DNA of 64,000 bases from Ursus arctos (GCF_023065955.2 NW_026623100.1:14857001-14921000); one strand, 5' to 3'; counted from the first letter of the stretch, positions 9,621 through 22,784 are shown. Notes: a model not told the origin generated them from the sequence alone. Translations and numbers: made by a program.

Positions 9621-11745
9621 CGATCCCAAATTCACCAGGCTTAGAAGTATTACAGCGGCCTCCTGATTGTAGATATTGGTGAAACATTCAATGAGCAAAA
9701 TCAGTCCCCCTTTTTCCTTACATAGTCTATATGCAACAGGATAATTAATTGAATGTGCATTTCCTATGCCAAGATGCTGGGCAACCAATAGGAGGCTTGG
9801 ATGATTTTTTTTTCTTTGAAAAGATTAACAATTTGTGAAATTACAGAGGACATCCTTTTTTACATTAGAGAGAAAGGATGTGGACGAATGAATGAATAAA
9901 TAAATCAGAAGCAATTGATTTTTTTCCTCCTTGCTTCTACGGCTTATTGCATGTGAATGGCCAAAGCAATTTTCACTGGGCTGAATTCTTAGGTTTTTTT
10001 TTCTTTTTATCTCTTTCATCTAAAGAAAATAGAGTTTACTTCAGAAATGCTGACACACGCCAGACTCTGTAAAGTGCTAGCATGTGTTGCTCTGAAGAAA
10101 AGGAGAACCTTTTCTGCCCTTTTTCTTTTGCTCTTCCTGTATTTGGGATTCTTTCTCTGGATGGTGAGAAAGACTGCCCAGCAATCTCTTCGTAGGAGCT
10201 GATCTTGTTACGTTCCGTTTGCGTTCTGTACATCCGTTTGCCCCGTCCTGCTAGTCAGACTTTGAGGGCTCCTGATCCAGAGGTTTTTGGAAGGGTTGGG
10301 AGGGCAAGGAGAGGAGCAGAGGATGAGTGGCCATGCCATTTGTTACCTAGACTGCACGAGAAGGATCCAGGTCAAAACCTCGTTATCCCAGCTAGACTGT
10401 GGACATTCACAGATTCTTATCTAAGTCCCTTTCTCTAGTGAAAATACCTAACTCTGTATTCTGCAAAAGTGTGCAAAGAGAGCTGGAATGAGGCAGGGCT
10501 GACGTGTTCACTCCATTATTCTGCTGTTAGGCATCCCTGCAGCTCGCCTGTCTCAAATGCTCCAGTCCCATCAATGGAAAAAAAGTACATACATTCATAG
10601 AAATCGCACACACTTTGCAACACATGCAAACAGTGAGGAGCCCAGAGAAGGGTGCAGGGTAAGGATCTAATTCCAGGATGGGCCGAAGGTTTCTTTTTCT
10701 TGCTAACACACTGCAGAACGCCTTGGACGTTTGTGTCTGCTAGAGCTGGGGCTAATGTGATTTCTAGCTGTCTAATAAAATTCCACTGCTTGCTTGTCCT
10801 GTGCAGCTCACCATAATGGGATTTGACTGGTGTGTGCTTTAGCTAAACCAGGCAACCTAACCCCAGATGTAAGGGGTCAGGTTCGATGACAGCTAAGGCC
10901 GTTTCCGGTCACACAGTTTTGATCTCTGGCCTAATTTGAATAGCAATCAGAGCTCAAGGCTGAGGGCTGGCTTATGTCTGTAGCAGGTGGAATGGGTTGA
11001 AAGAAAAGGGCTCTTTTGGACAGGTGCCACGGCAGGCACCTTACCTACGTTATCTAGCAAACCTTCCCAGAATACTTGAGTGTGATCCTCCATTCTTGGG
11101 TGCCTCTTACTGTTTGCTATGATCGTAAGTAATAACCACACGGCTTCCTGGTAAACCTGGCACGACAGGCTCACCAGATACTTAAGTCAGAGCATAATTA
11201 GCCCAGGTGACAGACGCATAAACAGCGATGTAATTCTCAAGCGTGTCAACTATTATTTCCTGCTGTGCACATTAGCTAGCATTTCATCCTTTGTTGTGAC
11301 GCAACTTGTACATTATTTCTATTCTCTTTAATAACATGACAATGCACTGTTATTTGCAGGCTCCCAGAGGAGGGGCCACCAGGGTCTGACCCGGGGATTT
11401 CTAAGCTCTTCTTTTCTTGCCTTCCATCCGGATCTAGTGTTCACCCAGGAGAGTTTTTCAGAGTCTAAACAACACCAGAGAAAACTAGAAGTGGGTCTCA
11501 CTGATAATGTTTGCATTGCCAAACTGTGTCTCCAATAAAATGCAGAAGCTACAAAGTAATTTGAAAGATTTTTTTTTTTTTTGCAACACAGATCATAAAA
11601 AATGCAGTGAAATTGGGGTTTGGAGTGATTTGCAGATAGATAAAGAGCAGGGAGCAGGGTACACACTGTCCCCTTCTTTCTGCAGCCACATGCTGTGGAC
11701 ACCGCACCATTCAGTCTCCTCCCCGGGCCCCCCCAGCAGATACGG
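9620..11745. other. Unique intronic sequence
   Basis: No gene, RNA gene or confident repeat was recognised. A T15 run sits near 11570. Confidence 0.45.
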
Positions 11746-11749
11746 TAGG

Positions 11750-11880
11750 AAGAGCACAGTCCCAGGAGTCCCTCAGGCCTGCCCTTAAATCCTGGCTCTA
11801 GAGCTTGCTAGTTCGGAACTTCCAATTTCTCCCCAGCGATGGGGAGGGGGGGTGGGGGGGTGGGTAACTGCATCTCTGAT
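11750..11880 (+). mobile_element. MIR-like fragment, sense
   Basis: The phrase AAATCCTGGCTCTAGAGCTT followed by an AACTTCCAATTTCTCCCC segment follows the MIR middle. G-rich sequence at 11838-11862 follows. Confidence 0.4.
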
Positions 11881-11884
11881 AGGG

Positions 11885-13380
11885 ACTATGGTCAGATTGC
11901 TATGAGAATGGTGCCCTCAAATTTAGGTTGATGCTCAGTAAATACCCTAAGGCCCTAGAGACCTGAGAGCAGGGAGGTGGGCAAACCTCTGACCCACTGC
12001 CCGTGAAGGAACAGCAGGCAGGGTATTCAGGGAAGCAGTTTGAGGGCAGGTTTCTGACTCTGGGGCATATTAAAAAGGTAGAAGAACAGAGCAAGGTGAC
12101 GGAGAAGTGATTTATAGAATAATATCTACATCAGGCTGGGGCTATGAGATGGCTTTCTGCAGAGTTCACACCTTGCCATAGTTTTGCCCCATTTTCTGTC
12201 TTTCTCTTTCTTCCCCACTCTTCTCCCAATGAACTCTTTTCTAGAAGGACATTCTCTATCTTGTTTGTATCCTGTGGCCCTTAATGCCAGAAACTTCTCT
12301 TTCTGGGAGCCTGGGTGTGCTCTCTCTGCTCAGTGCAGACTGAGAACATGTGAGCCCCACACTCTCACTGGCCCTTGGCTAAAAGCCCCTCATATATTTG
12401 AAGACAGTTACTATATCTCTCCTTTTCAGGTTTGAATCATTCAAATCCTTTATCCTTTCTGAAGGGGTAGTTTAGAAATTTAACTCAATGTTGCAGCTCT
12501 TTTCTGGACTTTTTTTTCCAAGTTGCACAGGCAGGCAGACAGACATGATCAAACCTGCTTGGCTTTGATCTGAAATGGTAACATGGGTGGACCAAGTGCC
12601 TGAGAGTATTACCTGCATGCGGGAGACAGTCACGTTGACAGGTCAAGTGACGTGCCCAAGGTCAAAAGGTTGATTACCTACCTTTTGAATCAGACCCTGT
12701 TGGGCCTAGACCCCCAGGCTGTGATCCAGTGCCCTGCTCTAAATCGTGGCCTCCATAGTGAGTTCGCCAACATGGCAAAGACTTTCCCACTTCTCTGTTT
12801 ATTTTAGTTCTTTTCTTCAGACAGCTTGCTTTTTTTTTTTTTTAACAACAATATGGAGCTAGAGTTCTTAGCTTTGAATCCAAAAGTGACCCAGAGAGCC
12901 CCTTTCATAAACAAGCAGATTTCTTTTCTGCTGTCTTAGAAATGAGAACTCCCTTGGTCCCAGTTCAGGAACCATCAGCTCCCTCTCAGGCTCTCTGTCA
13001 GGCAGCTCCCTAAGTAAGTCTTGGTCTGCAACTAGACCTGATTCAGATCCCAGCAGGTTAGTAATCTTTCTTCCCTGTGTCCATGGCAAGCACTGGATTG
13101 CTGCCCTCGGTGTTGAAATAAAAGGGGAGGACTTCTGGAACTGCCTCAGCCAATGGCTGCTTTCTGTCTCTTAGATCCCAGTGCCCCACTGAAGCTCCAA
13201 TTCCTGAGAAGTCTACGTTATTCAATCCAATGCCTTCGGTTACCACGTAGTTAAAAAGAACCATTTGTTCAAGGGAACAGTAGTCACCAGTGCACTTTAA
13301 CAAATGTGCCCAGCTTAGTTCCGGGTTTGGGGAACGGGAAGTGGGGAGGCAAGCAGAATATGAGAGGTGACCTTCACAAG
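11885..13380. other. Mostly unique intronic sequence
   Basis: No gene seen. A MIR-like antisense piece sits at about 12635-12745 (GTCAAGTGACGTGCCCAAGG) and a T14 run near 12830. Confidence 0.45.
12635..12745 (-). mobile_element. MIR, antisense
   Basis: The order GTGACGTGCCCAAGGTCA, GAATCAGACCCTGTTGGGCC and GATCCAGTGCCCTGCT follows the antisense MIR core and end. Confidence 0.5.
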
Positions 13381-13610
13381 TACGCATGGCCCTGCCTTCA
13401 AGGGAGTATACAGTTCAGTTAGGAATCTGAGACTCTCTTGTAGGACGAAAGCACTAGAGAAAAGTGCAAGGCAATATCACATTGAATGCTTAATTGGGTA
13501 TTACCAGGAGTTCTACAAATGGGACCAAATTGGGGCTGGAATAACCCAGGACAGCCTCAGGGAAGGGCAGGGCTTGGGCTGAAAAGGAAAAGATGGGTCG
13601 CCTGGATTGA
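13380..13610 (-). mobile_element. Possible antisense L2 fragment
   Basis: CATGGCCCTGCCTTCAAGGG and AGTATACAGTTCAGTTAGGA resemble the antisense L2 phrase 'ccctgcc ctcatggagcttac'. The later part is only weakly similar. Confidence 0.4.
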
Positions 13611-15960
13611 CAGTGGGGAGGCCGTTCTGAGCAGAGGGGGAACATGTCATCACTATCAAAGGCAGCTTTAAATCTCTTATTTTTAGGTAGGGCTGGATAG
13701 ATACCATAAATTAAATAGATGCAAATTGTGTTCTCTAAGAGCTTCCAAACAAAGACAATTATCAGTATTATAGACAGAACTTTTCATGCCATGCAAACAA
13801 GAAAATGAAATACCTTCAATGATTAAACCGCGTTTGAAGGTAGAAGGCAGTTCTTTCTGGATGTGTCTTCATGGTCAAGGCCTCTTACCCATCTTGGACC
13901 CCAAGGAGGAGGAATGTTCCAGGTCAAGTTTGGTCAAGTCTGGGATGTTGAGTAGAGCACATTTTATAAGCATGGAGCTTAGGTGATTGGAAGGTCAAGT
14001 CCAGGTATAGCCATCCCTTTGTGTCTTTTCTGCCCTCTCTCTCTTCTCTCCCTCAGCAATCCCATGGAGTCCCCTGGTAAATACTGTACCACCTCCAGCA
14101 TCCTCCTCCTTGCCAGCCTATCTAGCTTGTGTCCCCACAACAAGCCCTGACACTCCCTCTTTCTCTTTGCAAGTTCTGCCCAGTCTCTAATAAGAAGCAT
14201 TGCTTGAGAAGCTAAAGAGAACTCTCACTTTCCCAAACATGGGATTTCAAAGTCAGGCACAAGCTCCAAGATGCTGCAAGGTCTCCCTCCTAGGAGGTGC
14301 CTTAGGCAAGAGATCTGGTCTGGCTCACCCCACAGACTTCCCAGACATGCATAGACATGGTGGATTCTCTAGTAGCATACGGGGTACAGAGGCAGCCTCA
14401 GTGCTTGATAAGAGTGAAAATAAAATCCAGTTGTTCAAGAACATTGATCTTGCCATGTATACCCCACATCCCCACCCCCAGTATAACTACTTGCCACTGA
14501 TACTCAGACCCAAGGAGTGGGCCCCTTAGTCTCCAGATTTTTAGCTCTATCTTCTGTCCCAATGGAATAAGTTCCTGTTCCTAGAAGTGACCATATGCAC
14601 CAGATGAGATAGGGGGAGTCAGCAGTGGACCAAGGGGAGAAAGCGGTGAACTCCAAATCCCCATCAAGGGGTTTATAATATCTCAAAGAGACAGTGCTAA
14701 AATGCTTGATGAGAAATAAGCCAAGAAATCCTCATTTCCTTCCAAATAGGCCCTAGATGCCCAGCAGTTCCTATGAAATGAGTCATCCATGGTTAACAAC
14801 ACCAAATGCCAACCATTAGCAGATGAAAAACAGAATTGAATCCTGAGTGGTTAAAGAGCAGAGCTCTTTAGTATCACTACCAAAGCCTCCTTCCCCTGTG
14901 CTATTACGGAGCATAGATGTGTATTTCCTATTGACTTTTGTGCCTGTTTTACTAATGAAGTAATTGAAGAAGGAACAGTCATGTTGAAGAAAGCAGCTTA
15001 TAGAAAGGGCGGGTTTATAATAGATCCTTAGTCAAGAAGTGAGCCCTGCATTTCCTGGCATGGCCTCCAATTCCATCTCTGTTGTCTTGCTATGTATCAT
15101 TTCTGTGTTTTATAAAGAAGATTGTTTTGGGAAATTCATGTTTGCAGCTCAGATCATACTGGGTCAAAGTGGCCTATAATTTAATCATTTACAGTTGTTG
15201 ATGTCCTCGTGATTTGGCTTAAAACGAAAGGGTATTTCCATTCATTTAACCTAATTTAGAGAGTTATCTTTCAGGATCAACTACTTTATTCTTTTATCCA
15301 GTTGAAATTGGCCACTGCTGACAGTTTTATTGATTTCCCTTATTACCTAGCTTTGTTGAAACATTCACAGTTTCACAGCCAAGTGCGGAATTCACCATCT
15401 TATTGGAGCTGCTAACGCGGGATCTTTTATCTTCCTCCTTTGTTATAAACCTTTGGTGTGAGCTGTGGGGGCCTGTGAAGGTCTGTTTCTCCACATCCAC
15501 ACAGATGAGAATCAGTGTCTCCAAATCACCTATTCTGTCTCCCCTTGGTCCTCGGTTTCCTGCATTGGTTGGAAACATGGTGTATTTGTTTATCTAAGAC
15601 GTAGCCTGGGAGTTAGAACTAATGACGTTGGCCCTTGATCTCAGGTGTCTGTACTCCCGCAGAAGGAGGCAGGCAAGACCAGTGGGCACAAAATGCATTT
15701 TAGCTGTCGAGGAGCTGCTGGTCAAACACGTGCAGTGGGACAGCTGAGGAGACTTCCTTCAACTGGAGGACTCTCCCTGGAGTAGGCGGTCCATGTATGA
15801 CAACCACCAACTTGGGCACGGGCTCTCATCAGTTTGTCATGGCAAACCGGAAAGGCACGTTGTCCTCGGTGGAAGAAGTGGAGCCGCTGGCCACTGAAGA
15901 TGCAGCCAATCAAAGATAAAATAAAGGCGGACGAAGACTTGATTTACCTGAATTTGAACT
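13610..15960. other. Unique intronic sequence
   Basis: About 2.3 kb without a recognisable gene, RNA gene or repeat. Base composition is ordinary. Confidence 0.45.
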
Positions 15961-15964
15961 TTGC

Positions 15965-16105
15965 AGGAGTGCATCTGATTTATACATTTGTTCATTTGAC
16001 AGAGAACTATTGGGCACCTATACCAGTTCCTCTTTTCAGTGCCAGGGGGACAGAAGTGAACAGTATAAATGATACAAAGCCTCATGGGCCTTACATTCTA
16101 GTGGA
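15965..16105 (-). mobile_element. L2 3' end, antisense
   Basis: TTGTTCATTTGACAGAGAAC, TTGGGCACCTATACCAG, CAGTGCCAGGGGGACAGAAG and GGGCCTTACATTCTAGTGGA follow the antisense L2 3' end in order. Confidence 0.75.
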
Positions 16106-16110
16106 TAGGC

Positions 16111-16111
<1 letters not shown>

Positions 16112-16149
<38 letters not shown>

Positions 16150-16164
16150 TGTGTGTGTGTGTGT
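16112..16164 (+). repeat. (TG)n microsatellite
   Basis: About 26 TG units with one TGAG interruption near 16147. Alternating purine-pyrimidine, probably polymorphic. It creates spurious VCVCVC reading frames. Confidence 0.95.
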
Positions 16165-17129
16165 AGGCTGTCTCTGCAAGATCTCTGGGGAAGGGAAAGA
16201 GTGAATTTAGAAAGGAGGGAAACTTTCCTGTAATCTTGTTTTTCTTTCCCATGTATGTTTATTAACTATTAAGACAATTACTTAGAAATTAAAAAAATAA
16301 TAATTAGGTGGAAATACAACCATTGCCATACACACAGAGACAGTGACTTGCCCATGGCCAGAGGCTAGGACAGTCTCCGAAAGACCCTGCAGAGAGGAAT
16401 GGCCTTTCCTATCCACAGAATAATGTACTTAGGACAGGGACACTAAGGATAATGCCCTACTTCATGCTCTGCATTACTCCATAGACACCTTTGATTTATA
16501 ATGGGATATGCTGAAATGTAGGCTATGTATGGATTTCCCTAGACTGTGCCTGTCATCAAGGACTGAGTGCCCCAACATGGCGAAGCAGGTGGGCCCCGTA
16601 GCTGAACTCCCTCCGAGTAGGTGATGAATGAGTGACGCGTGCAGACATTCACTCCATGGAGCCCCTGGCCTCCGGGCGCTTAGCCCTGCTGCTGCTGAGA
16701 GGCTCGCCCCTCCCTGGATGCACAATCCCGTAGTGCACCTTCACTAGCACCCCACAGCACTCTCCAGCGTTTAGGGTCAGCTGCTGCTTGTCCCAAGCTT
16801 GGTCATGTGCACAGACCAAGTGGCTTATCCAGCAGCAGTGCCTCCTGCCCAGCCACGTAGGGCCAGCTGGCTTCCAGTGGGTTATTCCCACTCTCCAGGC
16901 CCTCAACTTTGCCTGTTTCCTGACATTGAAAATAACGGTCATGTTTAGTTCAAACAGAGATGTTCTCTGCAACAGGAACCCGTGGCCGCTATGATTAGCC
17001 AGGTGTGAACTCTTCTGAAATTGCCAGGAGGGGTGAACTCAGAGGAAGTTAAGCTCCCTTCCAGGTCTGTCCAGGTGTTATCGGGACTAGGCTTTCATAG
17101 ACACCTGCATTTGGGTTCCTGCTGCATAT

Positions 17130-17285
17130 TTAGTTAATTGCTTTACCACTTGATGGAACGGACATGTACTGAGAGCCTGTTGTGTGCCTTGTGCCGGGTA
17201 ACATGCTGAGAGCTAGAAAAGCAAAGAGCAGAAAGACCAAGACCCTGCCCTGGAGGCGCTCTCAGGCTAGGGCTTGTCAACAGGA
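17130..17285 (-). mobile_element. L2 3' region, antisense
   Basis: The sequence from ACATGTACTGAGAGCCTGTT through GTGTGCCTTGTGCCGGGTAA to AAGACCCTGCCCTGGAGGC follows antisense L2. Confidence 0.6.
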
Positions 17286-17449
17286 AGTCACGGGCTCTCC
17301 TTGGCCTCAGGGGCCCCTGTAAGAGGAGGGTGTGAGGACTAAGGGCACCCTCTCATTCTGTAGTTTGAGTCAAAACTGAGAATTTACATGTAGCTAGGTA
17401 CCGGAAAGGGGGCAAGTGGGAGAGTACACACTTTTAAGCCAAGTGTCTG

Positions 17450-17545
17450 TACAGAGATCATTTTATTTAAGCCTTAAATGGATCTGTCAGGTAGGTTTTA
17501 TCATCCCTGTTTTACATATGAGAAAAATCAGGCTTAAGGAGTTTA
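17450..17545 (-). mobile_element. MIR/L2-type fragment, antisense
   Basis: CATTTTATTTAAGCCTTAAA, AGGTAGGTTTTATCATCCC and TTTTACATATGAGAAAAATC follow the antisense of the shared MIR/L2 tail. Confidence 0.6.
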
Positions 17546-17680
17546 AGACTGTTGAGTCACCTGGGAAATGCAGATCCTGACTCTGGGCCTCGGGTGGGGT
17601 CTGTGATGCTGCATTTCTCAGCAGCCCCCGGGGGGCGATGCCCTGGCTGCGCGTCCTCAGACGTCGCTCTGAGAAGACAT
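17545..17680 (+). mobile_element. MER5A-like (hAT-Charlie)
   Basis: GAGTCACCTGGGAAATGCAG, a GGGTGGGGTCTGTGATGCTG-type segment and a tail near GCTCTGAGAAG match MER5A order. It holds a local CpG cluster (GGCGATG, GCGCGTC, GACGTCGC). Confidence 0.6.
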
Positions 17681-18224
17681 CACAAGAGCTCTGGGGTCAC
17701 CTCTGAAGTGTGCGGAGAAGGCACTGGTTTCTATTTCACTGAAAATTCAGAGGGAACTCTACTGACTTCTCTCATTCCCAAGTCTCAAAGTCAGTCCTTT
17801 TGAACCCTTTTCCACCCCCTTCTCCTGTCTTCTGGGAAGGGGGCTGAGAAGGCCCTCGGTATTCTTAGGGAAGGTGGGCAGTTCCCCGGCCTGGGTATTG
17901 CAGCCCTAGCTTTCATTGTCTACAGAAGGTCAGAATAGATGGCGTCAGTATTCCGCAGCTAGGGGAAAAAGGAACCAATTTATACCAGGAAAACCAAAAG
18001 TAACCAGTGAGGATATTGGAGTTTTTGTTTTTGTGTTTGCTTTTCTATAAATACCCTCAAGTCTTGAGTGGTGCTTCAATTTGATCCCACTGTGCTAATT
18101 TTCTCCCGGTTTCTGGGGCTTTAATTAAAATAGCTCACCCAGGGCCTTTGCTAGAACTTACCTCTGTGTGTTCCTCCTCTGAGGTGGGCAGGTTGTACCT
18201 ACCTTTAATGGATGGGGAAACACA

Positions 18225-18305
18225 GAGGGAGTTCTGGATTAGATGTTGGGTACACAGTAGGGGCATAATTTTTATTTGTTGAATAAATGAATGCACGACT
18301 AAATG
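18225..18305 (+). mobile_element. L2/MIR-type 3' tail, sense
   Basis: GGGTACACAGTAGGGGCATA, TTTGTTGAATAAATGAATGC matches the conserved end of L2. Confidence 0.6.
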
Positions 18306-18539
18306 AAATAACAGGAAAAAGTGTCACTTTCAAAGGCAACTATTGAGATAAACAAGGTGTCGGGACTGGCTTTGCTTTAGATAATCAGTGTTTCATATTC
18401 CAGTGTGCAATCACTGGTGAGTTCACGGGTGAGCGTGGGCCTGCATGTTTAAGCTTTCTGTGCCTGGTACTTATTAGGGGCTCTCTGAAGCCACCTCAGC
18501 ACCTCCATACACACCAGGTCCCTCTTACAATATCCTCTC

Positions 18540-18830
18540 CCCTCCCTGTTTATTCAACTACTTCTCCATTCTTTCAAAATTTGATTTCAAGTTTGCCTCC
18601 TCCCAGGGGCCTTCCCACGTCAGCCCGCCTACCCCCCACCCCGCTGGCTCACCGCACTGTATTCGTTCCCGCACTCCTCTGTGTCTTTCTGTACAACCAT
18701 GCACTCATACATTTATATTGTATCTGTAACTAGAGTCCTGGCTGTGTCCTCCCACCCGAGGAAGCCACGAGCCATTTGAGGACAGAGGCTTCTGTAAAAT
18801 GGGCCCAGAGCTAAGAGCCGGCCCGGCGCA
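18540..18830 (+). mobile_element. L2, sense
   Basis: TTTGCCTCCTCCCAGGGGCC with TTCCCACGTC, and the later GAGCCATTTGAGGACAGAGG segment, follow the L2 3' region. Confidence 0.55.
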
Positions 18831-20335
18831 CGTGAGGTTCCTGGGGGGCCTCATGATTTGGCAGCACTGAGCCTGGGGTACGTTTCTACCATTCGACTAC
18901 ACAAAGCTAGGCAGCTTGGGAAGCCAGGGCCATCTCTGTCCTTGGAGCCTCTCGGTCCAGCGGGGAACCAGACCACCCAAACGCAGTGTGATACTGGATA
19001 CCAGAGAGGCACAGACTAAATCCAGGGGAGCCTTAATTATTGCTGGGCCTGGCTCATGCTGGGCACAAGACCCCTGACCAGTTACACTGAATTCAGCGTG
19101 AAGCAGCTTTGTGGTGACGTGTAGTGGGAGTAACCCCTTTACTGACATCAGAAGCTTGGACTCTGTTCCTGGTCCTACTCCTCACCATCCAATTAAAGGT
19201 GAACAAACCAGTGAGTGTTTCTGGCCCTTGACTCGATTGCATCGACAGCCTGAAGATGCTATGATTCAGTGAATGTGCAGGATTCCAGGTTGTCTGATCA
19301 GAGGCTTTCTGCATATAGGTATGAATCAGCGAGGTTTCATAATCCTTCTTTATACTTACCACTAGGAAGTCAGATGCCGTTATCCTGGGGGCAAATCATG
19401 GGCTCCTTAGCCATGGGTGAGACATGGAAGAACTTAAAATGTGGCCAAGTAAAGAGGAAGAGTTTCTCCTATAGCTCCTTAGGGCAGTTCTGAGACCAGA
19501 GGACTAGAGTTATAGGGAGACAGCTTCAAGCTTGGCTTAGTGTACAGAAAAAGCCTCTAGTAGAGGGAGCTCTCCGGGAGTTAACATACATTTGGCCAGT
19601 AAGTAGGGAGCTCTCCATCTCCGGAGATATTCAGATACTGAATGAGCATTTTAAAATATTATAGAAAAAAATCTTCTAATGGTCTTTGGTGAGATCTGAA
19701 TATTTGTGACAGATAATTTCCATAAGTATATACAAAAGGGGAATAATAAGGCAACTTTATTTTATTTAAAAAACAATCTAAGGCCCACATTGTGAAAAGG
19801 TAGAGAAAAAGCGTATATGAAATAATGGGGAAAAGGAACAAGTTGAATCTTAGCATCTATTTACAGAATAGTTATGTTTCTTGAAAATTTAGGCAAAAAT
19901 GGATATGTTAAAATGTGGATCTCGTTTCCAGAGAACTAGGAAAGGTCTCTATTTGAATGGACCCCAAACTATGTCTACCCCTATTGTGAAGACTTTTTGT
20001 GAGTGGAAAAATCTCTTATAACATCAGTATTCACTCCTTAGTTCTCTCTCATGTGATATGCGCACAGAGTTCACTTAAAGAGTGGTCCATTGGTGTGCAA
20101 CTGTAAAGAGACCCACACAGGGGGAGAAGGATAGCAACGAAGATCCCTGATTTAAGGGAAACAACATTGGTCCACGCATGCTGTGAGGTAAGGATTTTCT
20201 CCTCAGACTTAGGAAGGTTTTGCATAGGAGCTATGGAAGTAGAAAGAATGGAATGAATTATTTGCCTTTGCCCTGAGAAATGGTTTGATTTTGAATAGAC
20301 AGTTTCTCATTATGGTGGGTGATATATTGGTATAA
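18830..20335. other. Unique intronic sequence
   Basis: No gene or confident repeat was recognised. Confidence 0.4.
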
Positions 20336-20350
20336 AGATTGCAGTAAAGA

Positions 20351-20505
20351 GGGGCACCTGGGTGGCTCAGTTAGTTAAGTGTCTTACTCTTAATTTCGGG
20401 TCAGATCATGTTCTCAGTGTTGTGAGGTCGAGCCCTGCATCAGGCTCTGTGCTGGGTGTAAAGCCTGCTTAAGATTCCCTCTCTCTCTCTTTTTTAAAAA
20501 AAAAA
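20351..20505 (+). mobile_element. SINEC, sense, older subtype
   Basis: The head GGGGCACCTGGGTGGCTCAG, a degraded B box (GTGAGGTCGAGCCC) and a short CT tract end in an A-run. An imperfect target duplication flanks it: ATTGCAGTAAAGA at 20338-20350 and ATTGCCATAAAGA at 20506-20518. Confidence 0.9.
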
Positions 20506-20673
20506 ATTGCCATAAAGAATTATTGCCTATATGAGGTGGGACACCAGGAAGGCAGTTGACCCATCTCCCTTTAACTTCGGCCTACCTTTTGTCTAATGCT
20601 TGAAATTTTACCTTCAGAGCTTTCATGTGTTTGGTGACTTAAACTCTTGATGTTCATTGAATATCTAACTCTT

Positions 20674-20716
20674 CCTTAAAAAAAAAAAAAAAAAGGAAAG
20701 AAAGAAAGAAAAAAGA
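20674..20716 (+). repeat. A-rich / (GAAA)n tract
   Basis: A run of about 16 A is followed by (GAAA)n, probably the decayed tail of an old insertion. Confidence 0.75.
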
Positions 20717-20894
20717 TTAATCCTTATAGAAAGATGAAATCCTAGGCATTTCTTGAATTTCCTCATGCACAAAGGACCAACAGCTAGGCTTTTAGGTGGG
20801 TCCCTAAATTTGCACACACTTCTAAAAAGGTGTCTGAAGGTCAAAGGAGTGAAAGTTTGAATTACTGAGTTAATGTTCTAATGGGAGATTACAT

Positions 20895-21625
20895 TCCAGA
20901 GAACTAAAATATTTACAATTGCATCAAAAAGAATGAAATACTTAGGAATAAACTTAACCAAGGAAATGAAAGACCTGTACTCTGAAAACTATAAACACTG
21001 ATGAAAGAAATTGAACATGACACAAGCAGATGGAAAGATAGTCCATGCTCATGGATTGGAAGAATGAATATTGTTGAAATGTCCATACTACCCAAAGCAA
21101 TCTGCAGGTTCAGTGCAATCAAAATACCAACAGCATTTTTCACAGAACTAGAACAAATAATCCTAAAATTTGTATGGACCCACAAAAGACCCTGAATAGC
21201 CATAGCAATCTTGAGAAAGAACAACAAAGCTGGAGGCACCACAATCCCAGATTTCAAGATACACTACAAAACTGTAGTAATCAAAACAATATGGTACCAG
21301 CACAAAAATAGACACGTAGATCAAGGAACAGAATAGAGAGCCCAGAAAAAAACTCACGTTTTTATGGTTAGTTAATCTATGACAAAGGCAAAAACATACA
21401 GTGGGGGAAAGACAGTCTCTTCACTATGTGGTGCTGGGAAAACTGGACAGTTACATGGAAAAGAATGAAACTGGACCACTTTCTTACACCATACACAAAC
21501 ATAAACTCAAAATGGATTGAAGGTGTAAATATTGAGACCGAAAACCTTAAAACTCTTAGAAGAAAACATAGGCAGTAATTTTTTGGACATCAGCCCTAGT
21601 AACATTTTTCTGGATATGTCAGAGA
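20895..21625 (+). mobile_element. L1 ORF2 C-terminal fragment, sense, inactive
   Basis: Long near-consensus L1 ORF2 sequence: TTGCATCAAAAAGAATGAAA, GACCTGTACTCTGAAAACTA, GCAATCAAAATACCAACAGC, GGACCACTTTCTTACACC. It covers the region between the reverse transcriptase and the C-terminal domain. The reading frame is broken, including an in-frame TGA at 21193-21195 where the consensus has CGA (Arg), and single-base losses near 21320. It has no promoter, ORF1 or tail and cannot be autonomous. Confidence 0.92.
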
Positions 21626-22684
21626 ACGAAAATATATTATAATATGCTCTCAGTGTGTCTCATTGTTTAGACACTGTCTTTGGTCATATTTCTAGCATTC
21701 TTCCCCACTTGGTCATGGGGGAAGCCTGTCAACCTGTTTACAGGCCGGGATGGTCCAGCTGAGGCTAAATAGGGGCCTTTGCAGGACCCCCGCCCCCAAC
21801 CCAAGGACCCTTTGCTGATTTGCTATATTACTACTTTGCTACTCTATTCTCTGACGTAGAAAAGATGTATCTTACCATAGCATCCAATATTTTCATTTTT
21901 TCCCCTACTCATTATTATTTTTATTTACAAAAAAGGGCAGGAAGCAATAAAATATTCAAATAATTGCAAAATCACTTTCTTTAGACTCTAAATTCAATGA
22001 AGGCAGAGACTGTGTGTATTTTGGTCTCTACCTTCACGGCCTCATACTGTGCTGAGATATGGCGGTACTTGGGCAATATTTGTTTCATGAATTACTGAGT
22101 GACTACCGTCCAGGTAAATATGGTTAAGGTGTGGAGGTGGCACAGTGGCTTGGCAGGCAGAGAGCAGCACTGTGAAATGTCATTGCCCGTTGGTGGCCGA
22201 GCGTCCATGTGTGCTGTTGAAAGCTACATGTATGAAAGCCATGCGCTGCCTGTTATAGGTGGGTTTGGGGTCACCTGGGTTGTCGGCAGAGAAGCTGGAG
22301 TCTGGAAGACAGACTTCACCTGCCTAATTACAGATGTCTGTCTAGCCACTCGACCTCTCCCTGGCTGTAATTATGCCCTGTGGAGCCACTGTACTGCCAG
22401 GCCAACGAGAAACACCTAGCTTGGACTGCAGAAGGACCTAGTTTGCTTTTATTTTTAATTTTTTAGGACATAAATCAAACCAGGGTACTTTACATTTAGC
22501 ATTCACTTTCCATACTGCGTGAGGCCTTCACCAGGCTTTCTTGCCTTAGAAGACAAAAAATGACCATTTCTTTGTTTGGCTTGAGGAAAAAAATACCCTC
22601 TTATGATCTGTTTCCCTTGAATCAATCTGTCCTTTGAGATTAATTTAAGTCAGCCTTACTCTCTCTCCAGTATTTTTATTCTGA

Positions 22685-22710
22685 AATTATATTATATTAT
22701 ATTATATATC
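22685..22710 (+). repeat. (TATTA)n short tandem repeat
   Basis: Four to five TATTA-like units next to an AT-rich stretch. Confidence 0.7.
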
Positions 22711-22784
22711 ATGGGTTATCTGTACCTATGCTCCAGATTAAGAAAAAAGAACATTTCCGGGGTGCCTTTGTAGCCCCCTGGGGC

